Positions 34,128 to 43,260 of a stretch of DNA of 64,000 nucleotides are shown one piece after another. Location of the stretch: assembly GCA_015680685.1 (NCBI GenBank), contig MNCI01005245.1, forward strand, positions 241,935 to 305,934. Reading direction: 5' to 3'. Both the position numbers and the translations under genes were made by a program. Source of the DNA: Gnetum montanum. Lineage: Eukaryota; Streptophyta; Gnetopsida; Gnetales; Gnetaceae. The notes under the pieces were generated by a model that was given only the letters and a program-made list of their open reading frames with translations, was not told the origin of the DNA and did no database searches. The stretch's first letter is position 1; every line of letters begins with the position of its first letter.

Positions 34128-34829
34128 CTACATCAGAGATCATAATTTAAAAAAAATGATAAGAGGAAACATACATTCTTTTAAAACATCATTAAAAATA
34201 TTAAGTAGTTCAAAAATTTAAATCATTAAATAAATCAATTGTACGCTGATTAACATATTATAATTTGTTCTTATTATATGTGATTATCCAGTGGAAGGAA
34301 TCAACATAACTTGGCTTAACAAAATGGCTAAATGTTTTCTCATGACTTATCAAAATAGACAACCTTTTTTTCAAACTGGCCACAATAAATAGATGATCAA
34401 ACTAGTTAAAATATATATAACCCATTAATTACTAAGTTGCAAGGTAAAAATATCTGGCCCCTTCATCCAGGAAAAAAGTTTTAGAAAGCATAACATACTC
34501 CCTACTTAGGAAGTATTAAAAGTTAATTGCTCATTAATAGTATTTCACAAGTTGCCAAGAAACTCTTAAACTTTTTATGGATAGTTTAAAATAATGTAAA
34601 ACAAGGACTCTGTGTTATATAAAAAAATAAAATCTATTTAAACAACAGAAATCAAAAGCTAAATTAACAGTAATTAACAACTCCATTGCTCTTTCCATTG
34701 TAAACATGTTCAATGAGCTACTGTTATTTTCAAACATTATTAAAAGAAATTATGACACTAACTTACAAAGCCTATATAATGCTTAAGACACTTATAGCGG
34801 TGTATGGTAAAATGGAAACAGCCCATTAC

Positions 34830-34925
34830 CTGTTCTGTTATTTCTTCACCACCTTTTCTTACATAAAGTTCTTCAGATTCCAAAATAGGGTAATCAACTT
34901 CCTCAAATGCAAATAATCTGGAAAC
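34830..34925 (-). pseudogene. Histidyl-tRNA synthetase pseudogene, second recognised exon
   Basis: Minus strand, 96 bp, 32 codons, fully open: [20 protein letters not shown] then [12 protein letters not shown]. Acceptor ATTCAAG, donor GTAATG. It is the conserved HisRS block 'E.D.P.LE....F.RK.GEEI..Q' with little decay. Confidence 0.87.
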
Positions 34926-35003
34926 CTTGATTCAAAGAAGCAATAACAACAAAGATCACTCTACTTTTCTTATGAAAAAATGGTAAAAATGCAGTTTGTT
35001 TAC

Positions 35004-35185
35004 CTCACGAAATTTTTGGAAAAGCCAATTGCGAAGTTGCATATACTCCGGTAAAAAATCTCAGGTTCCTTTAGGTGGATTCACATCGATAGTATTTTTA
35101 TCACCATTAGAAGTGCTTGATTGACTAACTGCCTTCTCCATTGCTGAGTTTTCTCCTTCCTCCGTGCAAGGTTTCACTAAACAAG
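35004..35185 (-). pseudogene. Histidyl-tRNA synthetase pseudogene, 5'-most recognised exon
   Basis: Minus strand. After an acidic leader (ENSAMEKAVSQSSTSNGDKN; an ATG lies at 35139-35141) it reads TIDVNPPKGT, TGA, DFLPEYMQLRNWLFQKFRE and a GTAAAC donor at 35003. The family has NPPKGTRDF, motif 1 entry of HisRS, so the TGA (35061-35063) again replaces Arg CGA. The transit-peptide part expected upstream is not seen: LINE fragment I begins about 10-20 bases further on, so the gene's 5' end was cut off or displaced. Confidence 0.85.
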
Positions 35186-35189
35186 GAAT

Positions 35190-37230
35190 GCCTGTGAATT
35201 TTATCATACTTTTAGTTCTCATGAATAAACCATTCCAACTAGTTATATGGAATGCAATGCTCAAAATGAAGAAAATGTATTTAGATTGTTCATGGATTGC
35301 ACTACAGAAGAAAGTTTTAAAATGGGATCTTCTCAGATGTTGTTCTTCAAAGATCAGTTCCGTAGGGATGTCCTTTAGCTCCTTATCTTTTTATTAGCTC
35401 CTTATCTTCTTATTATTGCAGCTGATGCTCTAGAAGCTATACTTTGACTTCATAGTGAATTTATGAGGTTAAAAGGGATAACTCTTCCTAAAGGAGGAAA
35501 GGACCTTCTTTATAATCAATTTGCATATGATACTTTTCTCACTTTGATTAAGAACCCTGGTAATTTTACTGCTACCTTGAATTACATTGGCATTTATTGC
35601 AGAGCATTAGGGGCCAAAATTAATTGGAACAAAACTAAGGCTATTCATTTGAACTTCCTTCTAAGACCTTCATAGACCTACAACTATAATATCAAATGCC
35701 TTTTTCCTCCTGATATGTTTTCTCTCTTAGGCATTCCAATAGCTTTGTTTTCTACTCCTATTGTTTTCTTTCTTTGTGGCTCCTTCTAAATTATCTTTCC
35801 AAAGTATTGGCTGAATTCTCAAAATTTTCTTATGGGGGATAAAGATAACCATAAAGCTTTTCATCGACCAGCTTGGAATACTTATCTTTTGAGCAAGGAT
35901 CAAGGTAGTTTCAGATTTCCTTCTGTTGAGTAACAGATTACTCTCTTGGCCTCTAAATAAGATCACTTCTTGTATCCAATGTACAAAAGCCTGGAAAATC
36001 CTTTTCAGGCACAATATTTTGTATTCAAGTAAATGTCAAAGATGGAAAAACACTCATGGAAGCAATTGGATAATTAGTAAAGGAAAACATAAAGGTGTAG
36101 GCTACCATCTCTTTTAAAAAGATGTTGTATTGTTGAAATCAATTAAAAGGCTTCCTTCAATGGAACCCTGCCCACTTAAGCTTGGTAAACTTGATGCAAT
36201 GCTATATGTGGTGGACACCTATTCTTAAAAAATTTCCTAGTTGCTTCGTTGATGAATTTTTAATTAGAGCTAAAATATTTGCAAATTACAATCTTCTACT
36301 ATCGCCAATTGCTTTCTATTAAAAATGGGTATCTAACTCTTTCCTGGCTTCAAGTCAAAGTTAAGTGAAGTTTTCAGAGACAAAACATCCCTATTTATAA
36401 ACATATTGAAGATGTTCTTTCTAACTTTGGCTCACTTCAAATGCACAAATCATTTTGCCAAATGGATCTTTTTTGTATTTTTTTCATGTGTCTAAAGCTA
36501 AACCTTAGTTTTAACTGAAACTTTTTTAATAATCTAAATAAAAGATGAAATGTGCAATTGGATGATTCTCATTCAAAGACAGTTTTCCATAGGCTATGGA
36601 GCTCGAAGGCTCAACCAAAGCATCAATTCTTGTTTTAGCCTTCATTTCATCAAGGTCTTCCCATTGGATGGAGCTTTCACCTCTTAGGAGTTGAATTTCC
36701 TAAATGCAATATTTGCCAAACAAATGATTCATTCATCTATGCTTTTTGGGTGTGCCTGTTTTCTAGACAGATATGAACCCAGTATCATTCACCTCAAATT
36801 TTCTATCAAGGTCAATCTGTAGTTTTCCCTTGCTGCATTTTAAAATATGATTGCATTGATCAGCACTTTCATAAGGCTTGAAAGGTCCTCCTCTTTTAGA
36901 TCATTTTCTTTATTTGGAAATACATATTAAATGTTGTGTACCAAAATACTAGATACAATGCATTTGAGCATGGTATGAAGTGCTCCATTACCAGTTTAGT
37001 CCAACTCCAATGCCACGTGGCAGGCTTTCAAAACAATATAAATTTCTTCTAACATATGTTGAATGATAAAATATTTTTTGAGGTTGTTAATTAGCAAAGA
37101 TCTATAAGTGTGATTTGCTTTTGTTTTTGTTTACCAATTACAACTGACTTGGGGTCACTTTGTAACTTGGGCTCTGTTAACGTTTATTGTTCTTGTGGCT
37201 TTTGTTTTATGTGATTTGTAGTTCACCTTA
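35190..37230 (+). mobile_element. LINE copy I, a second L1-like family
   Basis: Decayed reverse transcriptase and zf-RVT of a LINE unlike the eight copies above. Blocks are GCPLAPYLFI (35366-35400 region), MRLKGITLPKGGKDLLYNQF, AYDTFLTLIKN and GAKINWNKTKAIHLNF, typical of a plant L1-type reverse transcriptase. The catalytic box at about 35520-35531 is FAYD where FADD is expected. A 19-bp tandem duplication (AGCTCCTTATCTT-like) near 35375-35412 breaks the frame. A Cys pair KCNICQ near 36715 marks the zf-RVT region. No accessory module follows it. Confidence 0.68.
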
Positions 37231-37471
37231 ACAACAACTCCCACGCCGCTTTCTCCCCTTTTTAGGTGCAAAAAGAAAGTTTAAAAATCCGTATTAAGTT
37301 CCATGTAAAAGGAAAATGTTTGAATTTCCAATACATAGGAATTATCGAATGTCATCTGAAGTCATTCTCCATAGCTATCAAGAAACCCTAACAATGCAAG
37401 ACTAGGGTTTAAATGCAACTAAGCTACTTTTATCAAATTAATTTAAAAAAAATAGTTATTAACTTATCAGC
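37231..37471. other. Short non-coding spacer between LINE I and LINE D
   Basis: No feature recognised. Confidence 0.4.
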
Positions 37472-37494
37472 AGTTCATCCAGCTGTGCATTCAC

Positions 37495-38244
37495 ATGCAG
37501 TCTTCAGCTGGTTTCTCTTTCGACGTGGGGGGGCGGTTGTGGGGTTTCTCCTCTCCAGGAAGGGGGCTGCAACAGGGGGACCCACTCTCATCCCTTCTTT
37601 TCATCATCGCCATGGACTTAATGCAAAATTATTGCAGCACATCCGGGGTGGATGGTTTGGACATTGTCGGGGTGGCGTGTTGGGCTGAACACTATGCGGA
37701 TGATACAATGCTGCTTAGTCGGGCAACAGTCCCACAGGCATGGTGCATCAACATTGCTCTGTCCCGTCTGACAGTTGAGTTGGGGCTGAAGATTAATCGG
37801 ACCAAATCTTCAGCTCATTCCATTAATGTTGATGAGCAGATTAAAAGCCAGGTGGTGCAAATCCTGAATATCCTGCCCGGGACAGGCAAAGACACTTATC
37901 TGGGCATTCCACTCTACCAGTGGGGGCGGAACATGTCGTGGGGACCACTGTTGGAGAAAGTTGAGAGAAGAATGGGCCATTGGGCAAATCGTTTCCTAAG
38001 CCGCAAAGGACGACTACTCGTGGCAACGGGGATCCTCATGGTGATTGCCCGAGTCGTGGTGGCCGTTGCCACCCCCCCTAACGCCATCATCAATAAAATT
38101 AACATGCTAGTTCGTAGCTTCATCTGGAAGGGGGGCAAAGGAGGGGGCAAAATCCACCTAGTCAATTGGGAGCAAGTAGCGCACCCCCGTAACATGGGGG
38201 GATTGGGCATCACGTCCTTTAAAGACAAACTGATGCTAGGATAG
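37495..38244 (+). pseudogene. LINE D reverse transcriptase, C-terminal two thirds
   Basis: A 249-residue open frame, the best preserved enzyme piece in the window. It has FSFDVGGRLWGFSSPGRGLQ, QGDPLSSLLFIIAMDLM, EHYADDTMLLSR with an intact YADD box (37693-37704), LGLKINRTKSSAH, LGIPLYQWGRNMSWGPLLEK, FLSRKGRLLVATGILMVIAR and GGKIHLVNWEQVAHPRNMGG. It is open in frame from about 37472, the truncation point, and ends at a TAG (38242) in place of Gln. Confidence 0.85.
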
Positions 38245-38770
38245 CAATGGTTGGTGCTTCGGTTTACATGCCCGCACGGAGAACCGATCCAATGGATTTG
38301 CATCATGAATGCAAAGTATCAATGTTGGGAGGCGGGGATGCAAGATTCTAGGCCCTAGCAGGCACTATGCCGGCACGCATGTGCGATGCAGGCCCAAGGG
38401 TGATTGGGCCTCGAGCCGCGCGACCTGCTGACTGTCAAGTACCCCCAAATCGCTGGTTGGCAATAGATCTGAAAGGGGCAGCTGCCCGAGAAAATAAAGA
38501 TCTTCATCTGGCTGGTACGGATGGATGCACTACCCGTGAGAGATCTCCTGTGTCGACGCAGGATCATGCAAAACGACACCTGTCCCAAATGCAGCATCAT
38601 GCCCGAGACAGTCCAGCACTTCATTTACAATTGTGCGTGCATGCGTGCCACATGGCACGCGGCAACAATGACCCCCTCGATGCACCTCACCGACGATTCT
38701 TGGGCCACACTACTTTTATAGGTAGCATGGAAAGCAAGAAATCACACTGTTTTTCTGCAAGAACGACTCA
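38245..38770 (+). pseudogene. LINE D zf-RVT region and end of core ORF2
   Basis: Continues as QWLVLRFTCPHGEPIQWI, later MDALPVRDLLCRRRI, CPKCSIMPETVQHFIYNC, MRATWH, SWATLLL, TAG, VAWKARNHTVFLQERLTPPP. The CPKC...H...C array is the zf-RVT zinc site. The frame runs from VAWKARN into prolines encoded by the poly-C tract, and beyond the tract into LQALRAWKEIETTMG of the accessory module. This is the main evidence that the module was fused to ORF2. Confidence 0.78.
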
Positions 38771-38800
38771 CCCCCCCCCCCCCACCCCCCCGCCACCCCN

Positions 38801-40240
38801 CTGGTTCTCCAAGCTCTCCGCGCGTGGAAAGAAATCGAGACAACGATGGGAATCATGCCAACATTTGAGCCAAACTACGCCACGTTTCAGGATGACGAGG
38901 AACTCTGGCAGATGGTGACATAGTGCGGCTAGTGTGACCCTCTGCAGCGGCTGGTCGGGGACCCAAATTTAGCAGATGACGCTTTCTTTTCCAATTGGGC
39001 CGACAACAGGACCTTTTTCCAAGGGCGCAAGATTCTTGTCACCAAATCCTCAATCGCCAGCTGTCTGGGGTCCAGATCACCAGTGAGGTCATCCTGTTGT
39101 CTACCCGTGGTCTGCAGGACACAAAACTATTTTTTGACGGGCCCATGCCACATACAAGAAGCCAACAGGTGCCCCGATCTTCTTTGCCTCGTCTCTGGGC
39201 CCGGGCAACAGATCTGGTGGATAAATTTTTTGTCCATTCTAGCAACGGTTCCAAGCTCCAGGGCCTACATTTTGCATTTCTACATTGTCTGAAATTAGGT
39301 CGCCAAGTTAACCTCCCCGGCTTTTTCCTACAGGCCCTCCTGCTCAAGCGATGCGGCCGCCATTCTAGGTTAATCCTTGCCTTGTGGCAAAGGGCAGAGG
39401 GGGGGCAACACTCATCATCATCTGCCCCCCTACGGGGGGCCCCCCCTGGATAGCCCCCTTGCTATTGCCCCCCCCCAGGCCCTACGGTCTCGCCCGACCA
39501 AGGGAACCGCTGGTCCCTGTGGGCTACAAAATTTACGTAGGGCCGACGGACCCAACGGGAGCGACGCCCCCTGCTTACCTCGACAAACCGGTTCCCCCCC
39601 CCCCCTCGAACGAAAATCTCTGACCACAGGAACTGGCACGAAGAGCTGCGGCAGGCCACGTAGAGGGCCGCAGACGAGGCACATGAGGCTGAACGACAGG
39701 AGTGGGAGGCCAAGTGGCATGAAGCCCTAGCATAGGCCCAAGCCGACCTGGAGGCCCAGTTTTCTGAGCAGGAGCAAGAGCAAGTAAGGCAGCAGGACCT
39801 CATAGCCAAGGCTGCCAGGGCCAGGTTAATTGACAAAATACGGGCCCAAGTGCAGGAAGAACTGACTCAGGAGAACACAGCCCAAAGAGAACGCGAGCAA
39901 GCAGAGCAGGAACGACTTCAGGAGGAGGAGGAGCAACAGCAACAGTAGCTCGATCAAGCTCACGAGCACAATGCTCGACAATAGCTCAGAGGGGGGCGGT
40001 GCCTGTACCTCATTCTTGGCATCAATTGTGAGAGCTCCTAGAGTGAGCTCAGGAGCCATATCCGCCGAACCTCGACACGTTTCCATCCTGATGGGGATGC
40101 CTCGCTGGTGGACCGAAATAGGCAGGAGTCAGCCATGCAAAGTATTTAGTAGGCGGCCAGTTTCATGGACACCGAAGACCACTAGAACACCTTGGATCTT
40201 CTCCATGAGATGGAGCGCCCACATTGCACCTGTCGACAAA
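38801..40240 (+). pseudogene. LINE accessory module, copy D (HPD at 40084-40092)
   Basis: N-domain 38801-39420: AWKEIETTMGIMPTFEPNYA, DEELWQMV, LQRLVGDP, DDAFFSNWADNRTFFQGRK, ASCLG, then in the open piece 38995-39453 LLSTRGLQDTKLFFDGPMPH, QQVPRSSLPRLWARATDLVD and SNGSKLQGLHFAF. Pro-rich linker 39420-39620. Coiled coil 39630-39960 (EAERQEWEAKWHEALA, QEQEQVRQQDLIAKAARARL, REREQAEQERLQEEEEQQQQ). J-domain-like segment 39985-40230: GGRCLYLILGI, ELRSHIRRTSTRFHPDGD, ASFMDTEDH, NTLDLLHEMER. Stops are mainly TAG. Confidence 0.78.
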
Positions 40241-40241
40241 C

Positions 40242-40305
40242 CCCTGGGGAGATTGGTCTCAATTGGTGGGTGACGTTCACCCACGCTCGCCCTGGGGAGA
40301 TTGGT
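40242..40305 (+). repeat. Direct repeats around a hairpin at the 3' end of LINE D
   Basis: CCCTGGGGAGATTGGT at 40242-40257 and again at 40290-40305 flank the hairpin GTGGGTGA-CGT-TCACCCAC (40266-40284; 8-bp stem, 3-nt loop). The first repeat overlaps the last codons of the accessory module. Confidence 0.75.
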
Positions 40306-40310
40306 ATTTC

Positions 40311-40879
40311 AGCATGTTCTTAAATGACATATATTAACTTTGCATGTTGTTTATATCGCTTAAAATTTAAATATCGCTTAACTTAAAATTTTAAATAAAT
40401 CTTATTTAAAAGAGTTTGTTTGGGCTTTTTTGTTTTTTACATCTTTTTGAATAACTTATTTTTTTATGTTATCATTTTGTATTAGAGCTATCTTTTTGAA
40501 AATGCTTTAAAATAAATTCATTTCATAAAACAATACTAATTTGAAAGCTTAAAAAATAAGAATGCAACTATAGCATTTATTTAATATGGATGTTTAAGTA
40601 ATTATCTTATATAAGCTATATTTAAAGATTAAATTAAATACTTTCTTAAGACCAAGGAAATTCAAGGTTACTAGAATAACCACTTCTCGCACATTTATAT
40701 TTTAAAGATTAAACTAAATACTTTAACCAAGAAAATTTGGGGCCGGTTGCATAATCATTGTATCATAAAGAATAAACTAAGTACTTTTTTTTAACAATGA
40801 AACTTAGGGCTAGTAACACAACCCATTATTAGAGCTATGAGAGTAAGGATCATCACCTAAAGCTTCAATGCTTATCTAG
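40311..40879. other. AT-rich non-coding stretch
   Basis: No feature recognised; stops in all frames. Confidence 0.4.
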
Positions 40880-40884
40880 CTAGG

Positions 40885-41000
40885 CAAGGGACCAATGGAT
40901 GAGTGAAAGCCTAACCTCTTTGAGTGTATGCCCCTAGGCTCAACCCACATCTTCTAACTTGAAAAACAAGCATCTTACTATCACTCCAAATGATGGTCCC
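40885..41000 (-). repeat. tRNA-derived SINE-like repeat, copy 2
   Basis: Minus strand: TTGGAGTGATAGTAAGATGC (A-box-like), AAGATGTGGGTTGAGCC (B-box-like GGTTNANNC), then AAGAGGTTAGGCTTTCACTC. Same layout as copies 1 and 3. Confidence 0.6.
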
Positions 41001-41034
41001 TTATTAGAGCTATAAGAGTATCTCACCACAAGCT

Positions 41035-41125
41035 TTCTCCACTCCTAAGTGAAGGTAGGTATTGCACCCACAATCTTCCTTCTAAAAGACAAGTGTCTTT
41101 ACTATTGTACTATATCCCTAAATGT
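41035..41125 (-). repeat. Second SINE-like repeat type
   Basis: Minus strand: ATAGTACAATAGTAAAGACA and, 30 bases on, GTGGGTGCAATACC. The arrangement again resembles a polymerase III A box and B box, but the sequence differs from the neighbouring SINE-like family. Confidence 0.4.
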
Positions 41126-41194
41126 AAGGTTAAACTAAATACTAACTAAAACTATTTGATTACGTGTATCCTAGATAACATGATTGATGAGCAA

Positions 41195-41955
41195 CCATGC
41201 AATCTTATGAGTGGCGAGGTACCCCTACACTCAACCATACGAATACGAGCATAACACGCGCGATCCGGTCAAACTTCACAAACTAAGTGCCTACACGCCT
41301 CATGGAACACTTATGGTTAATCATTCGTTGTCTTCCCAAACTTACTTGTATTTGTCACGGTGTATGGTTAAGTAAGTCCGAGGTATATGATTTTTATATC
41401 TTTTCTGGTTTTATCTCCTATGCTAGTGAGGTGAAGGGTTGTAGAGATTAACTAACTAACTCTAACTAACTGACTAAGTCTGAATTACCTAGCGTCAACA
41501 TCCATTCCCACTTACCGTACACACCTTAAACCAATGCAACGGTGGCTACCAAATGCTAATCGTTGCTGGGATCACCACGCGTAACGCACGTGCTCGAAGC
41601 GGTCGTACTAAGGCACTTAACTAGGAGAGAAGGGTTGGGAAAGATTTAATTCCTAATAAAGCATGTAAATAACAGTAAATAAATCCTAATTAGCCTATTC
41701 CATGCACTGCAAGGTTTATCCAAGAAGCTCGTCTTTATTGCCATACACAAACTTGTGTTCAGGTACAATGTTTGCTCAAATAAAGATCCGTTCACTTTAG
41801 GACTCCTACTGTGGGCACATGGAAAATATTCTATCTCTGGAGTGATCAATCTGTCAGAGTTTCTCTACTGTCTAGCCTAGGATGGAAAAGAAGGGAGAGC
41901 TGCCTCTTATTTATAGATTTTGCGGCGCACCGCGATATCGCGCGGGATGCGATAT
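41195..41955 (-). repeat. Ty3 LTR (family of the 44.6 and 49.1 kb elements), minus strand
   Basis: The plus-strand block GGTACCCCTACACTCAACCA (41220-41245 region) is the reverse complement of the LTR end preceding the primer site at 49965. On the minus strand the TATA box TATAAATA lies at 41915-41908 with the same following AGAGG as at 49203. Distance from TATA to LTR end, about 715 bp, agrees with the other copies (742-774). Upstream of the TATA box lie GC-rich palindromes (41931-41958). No internal region follows, so it is a solo or truncated LTR. Confidence 0.65.
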
Positions 41956-41958
41956 CGC
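41931..41958. promoter_or_regulatory. CGCGATATCGCG palindromes upstream of an LTR TATA box
   Basis: A perfect 12-bp palindrome CGCGATATCGCG (41931-41942) and a 10-bp palindrome GCGATATCGC (41949-41958) stand 16-45 bp upstream of the minus-strand TATA box. They may be transcription factor sites of the LTR promoter; this is inference from position. Confidence 0.5.
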
Positions 41959-41959
41959 G

Positions 41960-42790
41960 TCCTATCACAACCCCTATACTCAACCATATAAATCATAAGT
42001 GTCATGCGTAACATGATCATAATCTATGGATTGAACTGGTAGGCTTCTAAATTATTAAGCATTAATCACATATCGTCATCTTCCCAACTATACTTATGTT
42101 GGCCTTAGTTCATGTGGTTAAGCATACTTGAGATGAATGATAGTTGATGTCATGTGGCCATAGCAAGATAATATTAAAAAAGATAGAATTTTATTTTAAT
42201 TTTGTTCTAATTATTCTAAGAATAATGAATACACTCTAAACTAGCCTAGGAAATGAACATTCATTCCTAATTTACCGTACACATCTTGAACTCACGTGAT
42301 CATTACTATGTTATAAAGTATTTTCTACTAAGCATACCAAGTAAGAGCACTACTAGGATTACTAAATGATACATATTTATGCTCAAAACTAGTCATACTC
42401 ATTCTACCATATCTAATATATGTTTAGAAAGTAAATTATTAACTAACCACAGGGAAATGTAAAACTTAATCTATATGTATAGAAATATAAAACAACACAA
42501 AAAGGAAAATATAATTTAAGTTAAAGCATTGTAATGGAGGGAAACAATCTTGATCTTTATTGTCATCATGCAAGGTGTCCAAGTACAATGCTTTCAAACA
42601 AAGACTCTATATAGTTGCTTTAGACTGCACTACAAATGCTCACTGACTATTACTCAAGACTACAAAATTAAACTACAATAGCTTTGCTACAACTACAATA
42701 ATGGATGTCATAAATGCAGTAGGTGGGTTCATATTTATAGGCATTTATGACTATTACATCAATGTAGTTGAGTCAATGTAGATGCATTAA
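41960..42790 (-). repeat. Second Ty3 LTR of the same family, minus strand
   Basis: Plus-strand AACCCCTATACTCAACCATA at about 41968 is the LTR end in reverse. The TATA box TATAAATA is at 42739-42732 within GCCTATAAATATGAACCCAC (minus strand), which matches the 44.64 kb LTR. It abuts the LTR at 41195-41955 with almost no spacer. The 5' limit is approximate. Confidence 0.6.
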
Positions 42791-42894
42791 CACAATTGAT
42801 AAAAAGATTGTTCATTTAATTTTTGACAAAAGTTAATTAGAATATAAAGATATTTAAATCATTACTCAAATTTGCAATCTCTTACATGCACAAA

Positions 42895-42985
42895 CCTTGT
42901 TTAAGTATAAGTGTAGCCACTAGAAGAGGTTAGGTTTTCACTCATCCACAAACCCTTCTAGAATTAAGCTTAGTGAAATTAGCAT
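42895..42985 (+). repeat. SINE-like repeat, partial copy
   Basis: Plus strand: GAAGAGGTTAGGTTTTCACT followed by a CCACAAACCCTTCTAG end, the 3' half of the SINE-like family; the A-box half is missing or unrecognisable. Confidence 0.45.
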
Positions 42986-43117
42986 TGAGGCCCGAGGTGA
43001 TGATCCTTAATGCCAAGGATCATGATGCAATCATACACTATTCTAGGTCACAATAATAATCCCTAATATCGCTAATTCTAACAAGTAGTAAGGAGTTGTA
43101 CATCAAGGCCTATCTTT

Positions 43118-43260
43118 TGAAGTGATGATAAGGTGTTTATTTCTCAAGTCATAAGACCTAGGTTCAATCATGAACACAACCATGTCAAAGAGATTAGGCT
43201 TTCCCTCATTCACCAACCCTCCTAAGATCTTACCATGGAGGAATGAACATTAAGCCTTTG
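43118..43260 (+). repeat. tRNA-derived SINE-like repeat, copy 3
   Basis: Plus strand: GAAGTGATGATAAGGTGTTT (A-box-like), GACCTAGGTTCAATCATGAA (B box GGTTCAATC), AGAGATTAGGCTTTCCCTC and CCAACCCTCCTAAG. The A-to-B spacing of about 35 bp is right for a tRNA-derived promoter. This is the clearest copy. Confidence 0.6.

Larger units (their letters stand above)
37472..40310 (+). mobile_element. LINE copy D, 5'-truncated in the reverse transcriptase
   Basis: Begins inside the palm region at QFIQLCIHMQSSAGF and carries the rest of the reverse transcriptase, zf-RVT and the full accessory module. 5' truncation is usual for LINE insertions. No A-run or clear duplication is seen at the 3' end, where a direct repeat/hairpin structure occurs (40242-40305). 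A poly-C/N tract interrupts it at 38771-38800. Confidence 0.82.
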
